Positions 43,873-53,280 of a DNA stretch of 64,000 nt are shown piece by piece. This stretch comes from an uncultured Eubacterium sp. (GTDB lineage Bacteria; Bacillota; Clostridia; Peptostreptococcales; Anaerovoracaceae): positions 47,193 to 111,192 of the forward strand of contig CALCKF010000042.1 in assembly GCA_937966095.1 (NCBI GenBank). Direction: 5' to 3'. A model generated the notes under the pieces. The model was not told the DNA's origin. It did no database searches and worked only from the letters and a program-made list of their open reading frames with translations. Made by a program: the position numbers and the translations under genes. Numbering within the stretch: the first letter of the stretch is position 1; each line of letters starts with the position of its first letter.

Positions 43873-44433
43873 ATGGAATACATATTGAAGGAGCCGTTTA
43901 CAAAGGATAAAGTGAAAGATTACAGGGCAGGAGACAGTGTGCTGCTGACCGGTACTATATATACAGCAAGAGATGCGGCTCATAAGAGGATATGCGAGCT
44001 TCTGACCGAAGGCAAGGAGCCCCCTTTTAAAATTAAAAACTCAATAATATATTATGCGGGACCTACTCCTGCAAAACCCGGAAGGCCAATAGGCTCTGCA
44101 GGGCCGACGACCAGCTACAGGATGGATGCATATGCACCTAAACTGCTGGATCTGGGACAGCTGGCCATGATAGGAAAAGGGCAGAGATCAGAAGCTGTCA
44201 TTGAAGCGACTGTAAGGAACGGAGCCGTTTATCTGGCTGCTGTGGGCGGTGCTGCCGCACTTATGGCGGAACATATAAGGTCTGCAGAGATCATAGCATT
44301 TGAAGACCTTGGTGCCGAAGCAGTAAGGATGCTTTATGTTGAGGATATGCCTCTTACAGTGGTGCTTGACAGCAGGGGTACGGATCTGTATAAAACAGGA
44401 AGAGAAGAATATTTGAAATCTATCGTCAAATAG
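43873..44433 (+). CDS. Fumarate hydratase class I, beta subunit
   Basis: 186-residue beta subunit of the two-subunit class I fumarase: RAGDSVLLTGTIYTARDAAHKRI, YYAGPTPAKPGRPIGSAGPTTS with the substrate-binding Arg and Ser, and GAAALMAEHIRSAEIIAFEDLGAEAV. AGAGG lies before the ATG. Two-subunit forms are usual in strict anaerobes. Confidence 0.93.
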   Translation: MEYILKEPFTKDKVKDYRAGDSVLLTGTIYTARDAAHKRICELLTEGKEPPFKIKNSIIYYAGPTPAKPGRPIGSAGPTTSYRMDAYAPKLLDLGQLAMIGKGQRSEAVIEATVRNGAVYLAAVGGAAALMAEHIRSAEIIAFEDLGAEAVRMLYVEDMPLTVVLDSRGTDLYKTGREEYLKSIVK

Positions 44434-44491
44434 TGTAATATAATTGTGATCGATCTGAGGATCAAATGAACCGGTAAGAAAGGAAAACAAG

Positions 44492-45784
44492 ATGAAGAAA
44501 AAAGGATTTGAAACTAAATGTGTTCATGGGACATACAAAGCCGAAAGCGGGCAGCCGCAGGTACTTCCTATAGTACAGAACACTACTTATAGATATTATA
44601 ATGCTCACGATGTTGCGGAACTGTTTGACCTTGACAGTCCAAACCACATGTATACCAGACTTGGAAGCCCTACTGTAGATAAACTGGAGCAGAAAATGGC
44701 GCTTCTTGAAGGAGGGACTGCAGGGATGGCGACATCTTCCGGACAGGCGGCAACACTGATAACCATACTGAACATATGTAATGCGGGTGATCATGTCATC
44801 TGTTCGACCAATATATACGGAGGGACTCATAACCTTTTGAAAGTATCGTTAAGGAATCTGGGAATAGAAGTCGACCTTATTGATCAGGACATATCAAAGG
44901 ATGATATAGTAAGCTATGCAAAGCCGAATACAAAGGCGATTTTCGGGGAAACTCTCGGGAATCCCGCATTGAGTGTTCTTGATATAGAAAAATTTGCAGC
45001 AGCTGCAAAGGAGATAGGAGTACCGCTGATCGTGGACAACACCCTTGCAACGCCTGCACTGTGCCGGCCGATAGAATATGGTGCAAATATAGTCATACAG
45101 TCTACTACAAAGTATGCTGACGGACATGGAAGCTGTGTGGGAGGATGTGTTGTAGAAGGCGGGAATTTCGATTGGGCTTCCAGTGATAAATTCCCGGGGC
45201 TTACAGAACCTGATGAAAGCTATCACGGTACGGTGTTTTATGAAAAATTCGGTGATGCAGCCTTCTGCACAAGGTTGAAAGCTGTTCTCGTAAGGGATTT
45301 TGGATGTACAATGGCTCCTATGAATGCATATCTTACTCATCAGGGCTTGCAGACCCTTCATCTCAGGATGGAGAGACACAGTCAGAACGCACTGGCCCTT
45401 GCAAAACATCTTAAGGATCATCCTATGGTGGACTGGATAGTATATCCTGGTCTTGAAGGCGATAAATACCATGAACTGGCTAAGAAATATATGCCTAAGG
45501 GGGCAAGCGGCGTCCTTTCGTTCGGAGTGAAAGGCGGGCGTGAAGCTGGTGAAAAATTTCTTGAAAATCTGGACCTGACAAGTGTGGTAGTCCATGTAGG
45601 AGATATAAGGACAAGTGCTCTTCATCCTGCCAGTACGACTCATAGGCAGCTTTCAGAGGAAGATCAGCTTGCTGCGGGGATAAAGCCGTCTCTGATAAGG
45701 GTTTCGGTGGGGCTTGAATCTATTGAGGATATCATAGCTGATTTTGATCAGGCTCTTGATAAGACCGGAAAAGCAGTAAAATAA
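44492..45784 (+). CDS. metY: O-acetylhomoserine sulfhydrylase (MetY/Cys-Met PLP family)
   Basis: PLP enzyme that makes homocysteine from O-acetylhomoserine and sulfide. The 430 residues match the length of MetY rather than the shorter cystathionine enzymes. YTRLGSPTVDKLEQKMALLEGG is split around residue 54-75, the PLP Lys207 is in QSTTKYADGHGS, and the Arg of the substrate site is in SLIRVSVGLE. AAAGGA precedes the ATG. It is followed 21 bases on by metA, which makes its substrate. Confidence 0.93.
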   Translation: MKKKGFETKCVHGTYKAESGQPQVLPIVQNTTYRYYNAHDVAELFDLDSPNHMYTRLGSPTVDKLEQKMALLEGGTAGMATSSGQAATLITILNICNAGDHVICSTNIYGGTHNLLKVSLRNLGIEVDLIDQDISKDDIVSYAKPNTKAIFGETLGNPALSVLDIEKFAAAAKEIGVPLIVDNTLATPALCRPIEYGANIVIQSTTKYADGHGSCVGGCVVEGGNFDWASSDKFPGLTEPDESYHGTVFYEKFGDAAFCTRLKAVLVRDFGCTMAPMNAYLTHQGLQTLHLRMERHSQNALALAKHLKDHPMVDWIVYPGLEGDKYHELAKKYMPKGASGVLSFGVKGGREAGEKFLENLDLTSVVVHVGDIRTSALHPASTTHRQLSEEDQLAAGIKPSLIRVSVGLESIEDIIADFDQALDKTGKAVK

Positions 45785-45805
45785 CATAGGGAGAGAATTC
45801 ATAAA

Positions 45806-46729
45806 ATGCCTTTGATTATACCTAATGAGCTTCCTGCAGCAGAGGCGCTGCAGAGTGAAAATATATTTACCATGAGCAGGGGTCGTGCAGTCACTCAGGA
45901 TATAAGGCCCCTTAAAATTGTGATAGTAAATCTCATGCCTACAAAAATTGCGACAGAAACACAGCTGGCCAGAGTGCTTTCTAACAGTCCGCTTCAAGTT
46001 GAGATGACTCTTGTCACTATGGACTCACATGAGTCTGTTAATATATCGCAGGAACATCTTAATTCATTTTATAAAACCATAGATGAGATAAAGAACGATT
46101 ATTTTGACGGCATGATCCTTACAGGCGCGCCTGTTGAGCAGATGCCTTACGAAAAAGTGGATTACTGGGATGAGCTTTGTGAAATATTTGAATTTGCCAA
46201 AACTAATGTGTACAGCAATATGTTTATCTGCTGGGGTGCCCAGGCGAGTCTGTATTATTACTACGGAATAGACAAACATCTGCTGGAGAACAAGGTGTTC
46301 GGAGTATTCGAGCATAAGGTGATAAGACCTCACAATCCTCTTGTGAGAGGATTTGATGAGATGTTTTATGCTCCGCATTCAAGACACACTGAAATATTGA
46401 GGGAAGATATAGAAAAACATCCCGAACTGAGGATACTGGCGGAATCAAAAGAAGTAGGCCCCCATATAATATCTACCGAAAACGGAAGACAGATCTTCGT
46501 ACTTGGTCACCAGGAATATGATAAGGGGACTCTTGCCGGAGAATATTTCAGAGATATAAAAAGAGGTATGAAGATAGATGTACCTAAAAATTATTTTAAA
46601 AATGATGATCCTGAGGATGATATAATGTTCAGATGGAGAAGCCATGCGAGTCTGCTGTTCTCCAACTGGCTCAATTATTATGTATATCAGGACACACCTT
46701 ACGATCTTGAGGAACTCAGGAACAGATAA
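45806..46729 (+). CDS. metA: Homoserine O-acetyltransferase (MetA type)
   Basis: 307-residue MetA-family acyltransferase that activates homoserine for methionine synthesis. The catalytic Cys142 is in ICWGAQA and the catalytic His-Glu in LGHQEYD. Residue 111 is Glu (APVEQMP); in MetA enzymes Glu111 goes with acetyl-CoA use and Gly111 with succinyl-CoA, so acetylation is predicted. This agrees with the metY gene beside it. GGGAG precedes the ATG. Confidence 0.94.
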   Translation: MPLIIPNELPAAEALQSENIFTMSRGRAVTQDIRPLKIVIVNLMPTKIATETQLARVLSNSPLQVEMTLVTMDSHESVNISQEHLNSFYKTIDEIKNDYFDGMILTGAPVEQMPYEKVDYWDELCEIFEFAKTNVYSNMFICWGAQASLYYYYGIDKHLLENKVFGVFEHKVIRPHNPLVRGFDEMFYAPHSRHTEILREDIEKHPELRILAESKEVGPHIISTENGRQIFVLGHQEYDKGTLAGEYFRDIKRGMKIDVPKNYFKNDDPEDDIMFRWRSHASLLFSNWLNYYVYQDTPYDLEELRNR

Positions 46730-46734
46730 TTTAA

Positions 46735-46783
46735 GAAAGGCTGACGCAGCGAAGTCAATATTCGTATTGCGCAGCCTTTTTGT
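46735..46783 (+). terminator. metY-metA terminator
   Basis: AAAGGCTGACGCA pairs (one bulge) with TGCGCAGCCTTT around a long loop, then TTTTTG. Confidence 0.82.
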
Positions 46784-46829
46784 ATGAAAAGTAAATTGTT
46801 ACAACCGATTAAATGAGGAGGAAACATCA

Positions 46830-48776
46830 ATGGTCGACAGAAATCTGCTCAGACATTTATCAAAAAAATACCCTAATATAAAGGCTGCTACGGAAGAAAT
46901 AGTAAATCTCAATGCGATTCTTACATTGCCTAAGGGTACTGAATATTTCCTGAGCGATCTGCATGGAGAGCATGAGGCATTCATACATATGCTGAAAAGC
47001 GCATCAGGAGTCATACGATCGAAAATAGAAGAGATTTTCGGGCCGGAACTCAACCGTGAAGAGCGTGATGAGCTGGCTGCCCTTATATATAATGCCGATG
47101 CGGAGATAAAGCGAAGGAAAAAGAGTGAAGAAGATTTTGAAAAATGGTGTAAGATTTCAATATACAGATTGGTATTGGTATGTAAATCAGTTACAAACAA
47201 ATATACAAGATCTAAGGTAAGAAAGAGATTACCGAAAGAATATGCATATATACTCGATGAGCTTTTGCATACATCAGATGAAGCAAATAAAGGAAATTAT
47301 TACGGACAGATAATTGCTACCATTGTGGAATGCGGGATAGCGGAAGACTTTATAATAGCTTTCACGGATGTGATAAGCTCGATGGCGGTGGATAAACTTC
47401 ATATAATAGGAGATATATGGGACAGAGGAGCCCATCCTGACGCCATCATGGATTATCTTATGTGTCATCATGACGTGGATTTCCAATGGGGAAATCATGA
47501 TATAGTGTGGATGGGAGCAGCTACCGGCAACTGGGCGTGTATAACAAACGTTCTGAGAATGAATATCAGCTATAACAACTTCGATATGCTTGAAATAGGA
47601 TACGGTATAAATCTCAGACCGCTTGCAGTTCTGGCAGAAAAAATATACGGAGATGATCCTTGTGAATATTTTATGCCGAAAAGGCTGGATGAAAATAAAT
47701 ATGATCCTATAGACGATACTCTGGCGGCAAAAATGAATAAAGCCATAACGATATGTCAGTTCAAGGTGGAGGGTCAGAGGATAAAAGCGCATCCTGAATA
47801 TGGCCTTGAAAACAGGCTGCTTCTGGATAAGATAGATTTTAGCAATGGTACAGTTGAGCTCAGAGACGGAGTTTTTCCTCTCAGGGATACGAATTTTCCT
47901 ACAGTGGATCCAGATGACCCATATACTCTTACAGCAGATGAAAAAAGCGTACTCCAGGCATTGGAGGCTTCATTCCTGCAAAGCGAGAAGCTGCAGGCCC
48001 ATATAAGATTCATATACAGTCACGGATCTCTCTATACTATTTCAAATGGCAATCTCATGTATCACGGATGTATACCCATGGACGAGGACGGCAACTTTGA
48101 AAAGTGTACATTGAACGGAGTGACAAAATCGGGAAGAGAATATATGGATTATATAGATGAGCAGGTAAGGAAGGCATATTTTGATCCTGATGAGTCAGAG
48201 GAAACCGGCAGGTCAGGAGATCTTATGTGGTATCTGTGGCTTGGAAGCAAATCTCCTCTGTTCGGTAAGGACCAGATGACGACATTTGAGCGATGTTTTG
48301 TTACAGATAAAAAGACCCATAAGGAATACACGGTACCATATTATAAGCTGATAAACAGAAAAGATATATGTGAAAAAATAATCATGGAATTCGGATTGGA
48401 TCCTAAAACATCTATAATTTTAAACGGACATGTGCCTGTAAAGATAAAAGATGGTGAAAGCCCTGTCAAAGGCGGCGGCAAACTAATAGTTATAGATGGA
48501 GGAATGTCAAAGGCTTATCAAAAGCAGACAGGTATAGCAGGATATACGTTCATATTCAATTCACGGTATATGGCTCTTGCAGAACATAAGCCGTACAGTC
48601 CTCTTCAGAAGGATGGCACTCAGGAGTTCCATACGCCGGTTATCAGAACGATAAAGACTCTTGAAAAGAGAATGCTGATAAGGGATACAGACCAGGGAAA
48701 GGAGCTTGAGCAGGAAGTCGAGGAGCTTAAAGAACTGGTAAATGAATACAGGCGTGGAGAGATAAAAGAGAAATAA
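46830..48776 (+). CDS. fbp: Fructose-1,6-bisphosphatase class III
   Basis: Gluconeogenic phosphatase of the Firmicutes-type metallophosphoesterase class, 648 residues, normal length. The metal motifs are YFLSDLHGEHEAF near residue 36, HIIGDIWDRGAHPD near 190, DFQWGNHDIVWMG near 216 and the late NGHVPVKIKDGESPVKGGGKLIVIDGG split near 538-560. GAGGAGG precedes the ATG. It is a single-gene unit. Confidence 0.96.
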   Translation: MVDRNLLRHLSKKYPNIKAATEEIVNLNAILTLPKGTEYFLSDLHGEHEAFIHMLKSASGVIRSKIEEIFGPELNREERDELAALIYNADAEIKRRKKSEEDFEKWCKISIYRLVLVCKSVTNKYTRSKVRKRLPKEYAYILDELLHTSDEANKGNYYGQIIATIVECGIAEDFIIAFTDVISSMAVDKLHIIGDIWDRGAHPDAIMDYLMCHHDVDFQWGNHDIVWMGAATGNWACITNVLRMNISYNNFDMLEIGYGINLRPLAVLAEKIYGDDPCEYFMPKRLDENKYDPIDDTLAAKMNKAITICQFKVEGQRIKAHPEYGLENRLLLDKIDFSNGTVELRDGVFPLRDTNFPTVDPDDPYTLTADEKSVLQALEASFLQSEKLQAHIRFIYSHGSLYTISNGNLMYHGCIPMDEDGNFEKCTLNGVTKSGREYMDYIDEQVRKAYFDPDESEETGRSGDLMWYLWLGSKSPLFGKDQMTTFERCFVTDKKTHKEYTVPYYKLINRKDICEKIIMEFGLDPKTSIILNGHVPVKIKDGESPVKGGGKLIVIDGGMSKAYQKQTGIAGYTFIFNSRYMALAEHKPYSPLQKDGTQEFHTPVIRTIKTLEKRMLIRDTDQGKELEQEVEELKELVNEYRRGEIKEK

Positions 48777-48811
48777 ATTTCCAATCAGAAGAAATAAATT
48801 TCCAGCTGGTA
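48770..48811 (+). repeat. Tandem 21-bp imperfect repeat at the fbp stop
   Basis: GAAATAAATTTCCA occurs at 48770-48783 and 48791-48804, giving a 21-base period that begins inside the last codons of fbp. It probably reflects replication slippage. Confidence 0.6.
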
Positions 48812-48892
48812 GTATTTTGCGGAAATGCATATATTAACTTGCTTAAAAAGAAGTACAAATAAAAGAAAAACAAAAAAATACAATATTTCTCA

Positions 48893-48961
48893 TTGAAATA
48901 GGTTGTGAAAAATGGTTTAATTAAGATGTATATTGTTACAAACATAACGACTTATCGTTAT
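48893..48961 (+). promoter_or_regulatory. Promoter region of the acyl-CoA dehydrogenase operon
   Basis: TTGAAA at 48893-48898, a 17-base spacer and TTTAAT at 48916-48921 form a possible promoter. Downstream, ATAACG-ACTTAT-CGTTAT (48944-48961) is a perfect six-base-arm dyad in the leader that could be an operator; half-sites ACGTTAT recur near 48988. The regulator is not recognised. Confidence 0.45.
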
Positions 48962-49016
48962 AAAAACGATGAGTAATATGATCAAAAACGTTATTAGTAA
49001 TTAAGGAGGCATGTAC

Positions 49017-50159
49017 ATGAACTTTCAACTGACGAAGGAACAAGAATTCGTAAGAAAAATGGTAAGAGAGTTTGCCGAAAATGAGGTTGAACCTATTGCT
49101 GCAGACATTGACAAGGAACATAGATTCCCTGTTGAAACTGTAGAAAAAATGGCAAAATACGGCCTTTTAGGCGTACCATTTCCAACTGAGTATGGCGGAG
49201 CTGGAGGAGACCACATTTCATATGCAATAACCGTTGAGGAACTTGCAAGAGTCTGTGCTTCTACAGCTGTAATATGTTCTGCTCATACTTCACTCTGCTG
49301 CTGGCCGATATTCAATTGGGGAAATGAAGATCAGAAGAAAAAATATCTGCCTGATCTGCTTTCAGGAAAGAAGCTGGGTGCTTTCGGTCTTACTGAGCCT
49401 AATGCAGGCACAGATGCATCGGGACAGCAGACAAGAGCAGAAGACAAAGGTGATTACTGGCTGCTTAACGGGTCAAAGGTTTTCATAACCAACGGCGGGT
49501 ATGCAGACGTATTCGTAGTAATGGCCATGACTGATAAATCAAAGGGAAATCATGGAATCAGCTCTTTCATAGTTGAAAAGGGAGATGAAGGATTCTCTAT
49601 AGGAAAAACTGAAGATAAGATGGGTATTTGTGCATCCTCTACTACCGAACTTATTTTCCAGAACTGCAAGATCCCTAAAGACAGACTCCTTGCAGACGTA
49701 GGTCAGGGATTCAAGGTTGCGATGTCCACACTTGACGGCGGACGTATAGGTATCGCATCTCAGGCTCTTGGTATCGCACAGGGCGCTCTGGATGTGACTG
49801 TTGAATATATGAAGGCAAGAAAGCAGTTTGGCAAAAAATTATCACAGATGCAGGCTCTGCAGTTTGAAGTTGCCGATATGGCTACAAGGATAGAGGCTGC
49901 CAGACTTCTGGTATATAAAGCTGCTGACATGAAAGATAAACATCTTCCATACGGACCTGCCGCTGCAATGGCTAAACTGTTCGCTGCGGAAACGGCGATG
50001 CATGTAACTACCAAGTGTGTGCAGCTTCACGGCGGATACGGATATACGAAGGATTATCCGGTAGAAAGAATGATGAGAGATGCCAAGATCACTGAGATAT
50101 ATGAAGGCACTTCAGAAGTTCAGAAGATGGTTATCGCCGCATCAGTTCTGGGTAAATAA
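49017..50159 (+). CDS. acd: Acyl-CoA dehydrogenase (short-chain type)
   Basis: 380-residue FAD enzyme that reduces or oxidises a short-chain acyl-CoA (butyryl-CoA dehydrogenase-like; caffeyl-CoA and acrylyl-CoA reductases share the fold). It has AFGLTEPNAGTDAS near residue 123, WLLNGSKVFITNGG, KARKQFGKKLSQMQA near 265 and catalytic Glu363 in IYEGTSEVQ. ATG 49017 is chosen because AAGGAGG ends seven bases upstream; ATG 49011 is too close. EtfB and EtfA follow, making a complete electron-transfer unit. Confidence 0.93.
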   Translation: MNFQLTKEQEFVRKMVREFAENEVEPIAADIDKEHRFPVETVEKMAKYGLLGVPFPTEYGGAGGDHISYAITVEELARVCASTAVICSAHTSLCCWPIFNWGNEDQKKKYLPDLLSGKKLGAFGLTEPNAGTDASGQQTRAEDKGDYWLLNGSKVFITNGGYADVFVVMAMTDKSKGNHGISSFIVEKGDEGFSIGKTEDKMGICASSTTELIFQNCKIPKDRLLADVGQGFKVAMSTLDGGRIGIASQALGIAQGALDVTVEYMKARKQFGKKLSQMQALQFEVADMATRIEAARLLVYKAADMKDKHLPYGPAAAMAKLFAAETAMHVTTKCVQLHGGYGYTKDYPVERMMRDAKITEIYEGTSEVQKMVIAASVLGK

Positions 50160-50178
50160 TAGTAAGGAGGAATAAGAA

Positions 50179-50985
50179 ATGGCATTTAATATCATTGTAT
50201 GTGCAAAGCAGGTTCCTGACACAAATGTTATAAAGATAAATCCTAAGACAGGTACATTGATCAGAGACGGAGTGCCGAGCATTTTGAATAACGACGATGC
50301 TAATGCATTGGAAGAAGCTTTAAAGATAAAAGATAAGTTTGATGACGTACATATCACTGTTATAACGATGGGGCCTCCTCAGGCAAATGATCTGCTGTTT
50401 GAATGTATAGCAAAGGGCGCCGATGAGGGTATACTGGTTTCTGACAGAGCTGTCGGGGGATCAGATACATGGGCGACTTCAAACACTCTTGAAGCTGCAG
50501 TAAAAAAATGGGTAAAGGAAAACGGTGATTATGATCTCATATTCACAGGAAGACAGGCAATAGACGGAGATACTGCACAAGTAGGCCCGCAGCTGGCAGA
50601 AAAGCTGGATCTGCCTCAGGTTTCGTATGTAGAGGAATTCGAGATAGCAGATGACAGGAAGTCAGTAACTGTGAAAAGACAGCTGGAAGACGGTTATGAA
50701 CTGATAGAAGTTCCTCTCCCATGTCTGCTGACTACCATCAAAGAGCTGAATACTCCTAGATACATGAAGATCTCGGGTATTTTTGGCGATAAGGAAATGA
50801 AAGTATGGAATGCCAGAGATATCGAAGTAGATCTCACAAAAGTAGGCCTTGAGGCTTCACCTACAAACGTATTCAGATCATTTACACCGGCACCGAAAGA
50901 ACCGGGGATCAAGATCGACGGAGATACGGAAAACGAACAGGCGAAGAACTTATTGATCAAGCTCAAGGGCAAACATGTAATCTAA
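50179..50985 (+). CDS. etfB: Electron transfer flavoprotein subunit beta
   Basis: 268-residue EtfB with VCAKQVPDTNVIKINPKTG at the start, NNDDANALEEALKIKD, and FTGRQAIDGDTAQVGPQLAE near 115. In bifurcating complexes this subunit holds the flavin that splits electrons from NADH between the acyl-CoA and ferredoxin. AAGGAGG precedes the ATG. It lies 19 bases after the dehydrogenase and before etfA. Confidence 0.95.
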   Translation: MAFNIIVCAKQVPDTNVIKINPKTGTLIRDGVPSILNNDDANALEEALKIKDKFDDVHITVITMGPPQANDLLFECIAKGADEGILVSDRAVGGSDTWATSNTLEAAVKKWVKENGDYDLIFTGRQAIDGDTAQVGPQLAEKLDLPQVSYVEEFEIADDRKSVTVKRQLEDGYELIEVPLPCLLTTIKELNTPRYMKISGIFGDKEMKVWNARDIEVDLTKVGLEASPTNVFRSFTPAPKEPGIKIDGDTENEQAKNLLIKLKGKHVI

Positions 50986-51004
50986 GAATGAGGAGGAAAT
51001 ATAA

Positions 51005-52312
51005 ATGGCTATTAATATCATAAAAGAAAAATGTATCGGATGCGGACAATGCTTCAGTGTATGTCCTGTAGATGCGTTTGAATTTGAACCATATGATGGC
51101 AACAAGCTGGGTAAAGTTGCAAAGATCAACGCTAAATGTACCTTCTGTAATCAATGCTTGACTGCATGTAAGTTTGGCGCTATAGAAGAGAAAAAGGTTG
51201 AAGTGCAGGCCGATCTTGGCGATTATAAACATGTGTGGGTATTTGCCGAACAGAGAAACGGAAAGCTGATGAATGTAGCACTTGAACTTATAGGCGAAGG
51301 TTACAGACTGGCAAAGGAAATCAGTGATGATACTCAGGTATGTGCAGTTCTTATCGGTGCTGATGAAGATATAAGACCTCTGGCAGACGAATGCTTTGCA
51401 TATGGTGCAGAAAAGGTTTATCTTATAGCAGATCCGCTTCTCAAGAACTATACTACAGACGGATACACAAAGGCTCTGAAGGCGGCTATCGACGAATATA
51501 AACCGGAAATCGTTCTTTACGGTGCAACTCATATCGGAAGAGATTTTGCCCCTAGGATCGCGGCAAGATGTAATACAGGTCTGACAGCTGACTGCACAAG
51601 ACTTGATGTGAAAGTGTCAAGTTATATCGACTATGCGAAGAAAAATACGACTCTTGATACTTCAACGCTTGATCCTAACGACCCTTCAACGGGGATCAAA
51701 CAGACAAGACCAGCTTTTGGCGGTAACCTGATGGCTACTATCATCTGCCCTAGAACAAGACCGCAGATGTCTACAGTAAGACCTGGAGTTATGCAGAAAA
51801 GAGAAAAGGTTGAAGGAGCAACAGGCGAGATCGTTGATTTCAAACCTGAGATATCCGAAGACGACATACATATCAAGATCAAGGATATTGTAAAATCCGC
51901 AAAAGAAATGGTATCACTTACAGATGCAGATATCATATGCTCAGGCGGAAGAGGCCTTGGTGATCCTTCAGGATTCGAGCTTATTAAAGAGTTCGCTGAT
52001 AAGGTCGGCGGAGTGGTAGGTTCTTCAAGAGCCGCTGTTGATGCCGGATGGATTGATCATTCACATCAGGTTGGACAGACCGGGACTACAGTAAAGCCTA
52101 AAATCTATTTTGCATGCGGTATATCAGGCGCTATCCAGCACCTGGCAGGAATGCAGACTTCTGACATCATCGTTGCAATAAACAAGGATGCCGATGCTCC
52201 TATATTTGAAGTTGCAGACTTTGGTATAGTAGGAGACCTTTATAAGGTTATCCCTGAAATAATCAAAGAATGGGACAATGCAGAAGCACTTTATGATGCA
52301 TCAACGAAATAA
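51005..52312 (+). CDS. etfA: EtfA with N-terminal 2[4Fe-4S] ferredoxin domain
   Basis: 435-residue alpha subunit with an extra ferredoxin domain at residues 1-60: Cys10, 13, 16, 20 and Cys45, 48, 51, 55 form two CxxCxxCxxxC sites. The EtfA part follows ([34 protein letters not shown]-binding [39 protein letters not shown] split near 350). Ferredoxin-fused EtfA with order dehydrogenase-EtfB-EtfA is that of the caffeyl-CoA reductase (CarCDE) and similar bifurcating complexes. GAGGAGG precedes the ATG. Confidence 0.95.
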   Translation: MAINIIKEKCIGCGQCFSVCPVDAFEFEPYDGNKLGKVAKINAKCTFCNQCLTACKFGAIEEKKVEVQADLGDYKHVWVFAEQRNGKLMNVALELIGEGYRLAKEISDDTQVCAVLIGADEDIRPLADECFAYGAEKVYLIADPLLKNYTTDGYTKALKAAIDEYKPEIVLYGATHIGRDFAPRIAARCNTGLTADCTRLDVKVSSYIDYAKKNTTLDTSTLDPNDPSTGIKQTRPAFGGNLMATIICPRTRPQMSTVRPGVMQKREKVEGATGEIVDFKPEISEDDIHIKIKDIVKSAKEMVSLTDADIICSGGRGLGDPSGFELIKEFADKVGGVVGSSRAAVDAGWIDHSHQVGQTGTTVKPKIYFACGISGAIQHLAGMQTSDIIVAINKDADAPIFEVADFGIVGDLYKVIPEIIKEWDNAEALYDASTK

Positions 52313-52324
52313 ACTGAAATATTT

Positions 52325-52360
52325 AAAAAAAGCGATGCTGCCGGGCATCGCTTTTTTATC
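52325..52360. terminator. Bidirectional terminator after etfA
   Basis: AAAAAAGCGATG pairs with CATCGCTTTTTT around CTGCCGGG; it also serves the convergent maf gene. Confidence 0.92.
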
Positions 52361-52372
52361 GAAAAAATAGCT

Positions 52373-52945
52373 TCAGCGAAGGAATGGTTCCACTTTGTAC
52401 CATGGAAGGCCTATGACGTTGTCGAGATCTCCTTCGATATGATCTACATATTTCCCGAAAGTACCTTGTATGGCATAACCTCCTGCTTTGTCATACGGCT
52501 CAGGGGTTGCTGCATAGGCAGCTATATCTTCATCGGTGTAATCTCCAAAGAAAACCAAAGTAGTATCATAAAAACACTTCTTTGAAATGAGATGCCCATC
52601 TGAAAATATAACAGATACGCCGGTAATGACCTGATGTGCGGAAGCTCTCAAAAGGGAAAGTATCTTGAATACCTCATTCTGTCCCTCAGGTTTGCCGATG
52701 ATCCTGCCTTCATGCACGACGACGGTATCCGCTCCTATCACTGTATATCTTCCGTTGCTACATGTATTATCGAAAACATGGCAAGCTTTTTTGAATGCCA
52801 GATACATTACAGCTGCCTCCGGTGTCATTTTAAAGGGAAGATCTTCATTGATATCAGCAGGTTCAACACTGGGGTAATATCCGTTTCTGTTGATTATTTC
52901 TATTCGTCTGGGAGATGACGATGCAAGTATTATGTTATTTGTCAT
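52373..52945 (-). CDS. maf: Maf-type nucleotide pyrophosphatase
   Basis: 190-residue Maf/HAM1-like house-cleaning enzyme that hydrolyses canonical or modified NTPs such as dTTP/UTP. The signature ASSSPRRIEII is at residues 8-18, VIGADTVVVHEGRIIGKPE near 69 has the catalytic Asp, and YDKAGGYAIQGTFG near 150. No Mg site is missing. It is transcribed alone, toward etfA. Confidence 0.92.
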   Translation of the reverse strand: MTNNIILASSSPRRIEIINRNGYYPSVEPADINEDLPFKMTPEAAVMYLAFKKACHVFDNTCSNGRYTVIGADTVVVHEGRIIGKPEGQNEVFKILSLLRASAHQVITGVSVIFSDGHLISKKCFYDTTLVFFGDYTDEDIAAYAATPEPYDKAGGYAIQGTFGKYVDHIEGDLDNVIGLPWYKVEPFLR

Positions 52946-53036
52946 TAATATGCTTTTTCTCCTGTCTAATTTTGTTATAATTTATTATAGCACAAATGCA
53001 ACTTTTGAACTATGAAAACATATATATTCAAAAAAA

Positions 53037-53142
53037 GTGTAATTATATTAATACAGTGTAATTATATAGTTACACCAAGCCGAAACATTAAAAACCAGTA
53101 AATCCGGTATTTATTGAGAATGATGTAATTATAAAATTACAC
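53037..53142 (+). promoter_or_regulatory. Three palindromic activator sites (putative sigma-54 enhancer)
   Basis: GTGTAATTATATAGTTACAC at 53056-53075 is a near-perfect 20-base palindrome. ATGTAATTATAAAATTACAC at 53123-53142 is a second, and GTGTAATTATATTAATAC at 53037-53054 is a degenerate third. They lie 72-177 bases upstream of a -24/-12 promoter, the usual place for binding sites of an enhancer-binding activator, and such a gene follows the transporter. The 52946-53036 stretch holds nothing else recognisable. Confidence 0.72.
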
Positions 53143-53213
53143 ATAGGTTAAAAATAATATTTTATGATAACAACAAAATGGGTAAATTTCAACGATATTT
53201 GATGATTATGAAA

Positions 53214-53229
53214 TGGCACAAAACTTGCT
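53214..53229 (+). promoter_or_regulatory. Sigma-54 (-24/-12) promoter
   Basis: TGGCAC-AAAAC-TTGCT matches the RpoN consensus TGGCACG-N4-TTGCW with the invariant GG and GC at correct spacing. It lies 52 bases before the transporter ATG. Confidence 0.88.
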
Positions 53230-53280
53230 TTATATATTGATGATATTTGTTATTGTGTTTTTTTGGAAAGGAGAGCATTT

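Noticed and set aside
44434..44491. S-box or T-box riboswitch before metY-metA
   Set aside because: Only 58 bases separate metY from the fumarase gene, too little for either, and no core motif is present.
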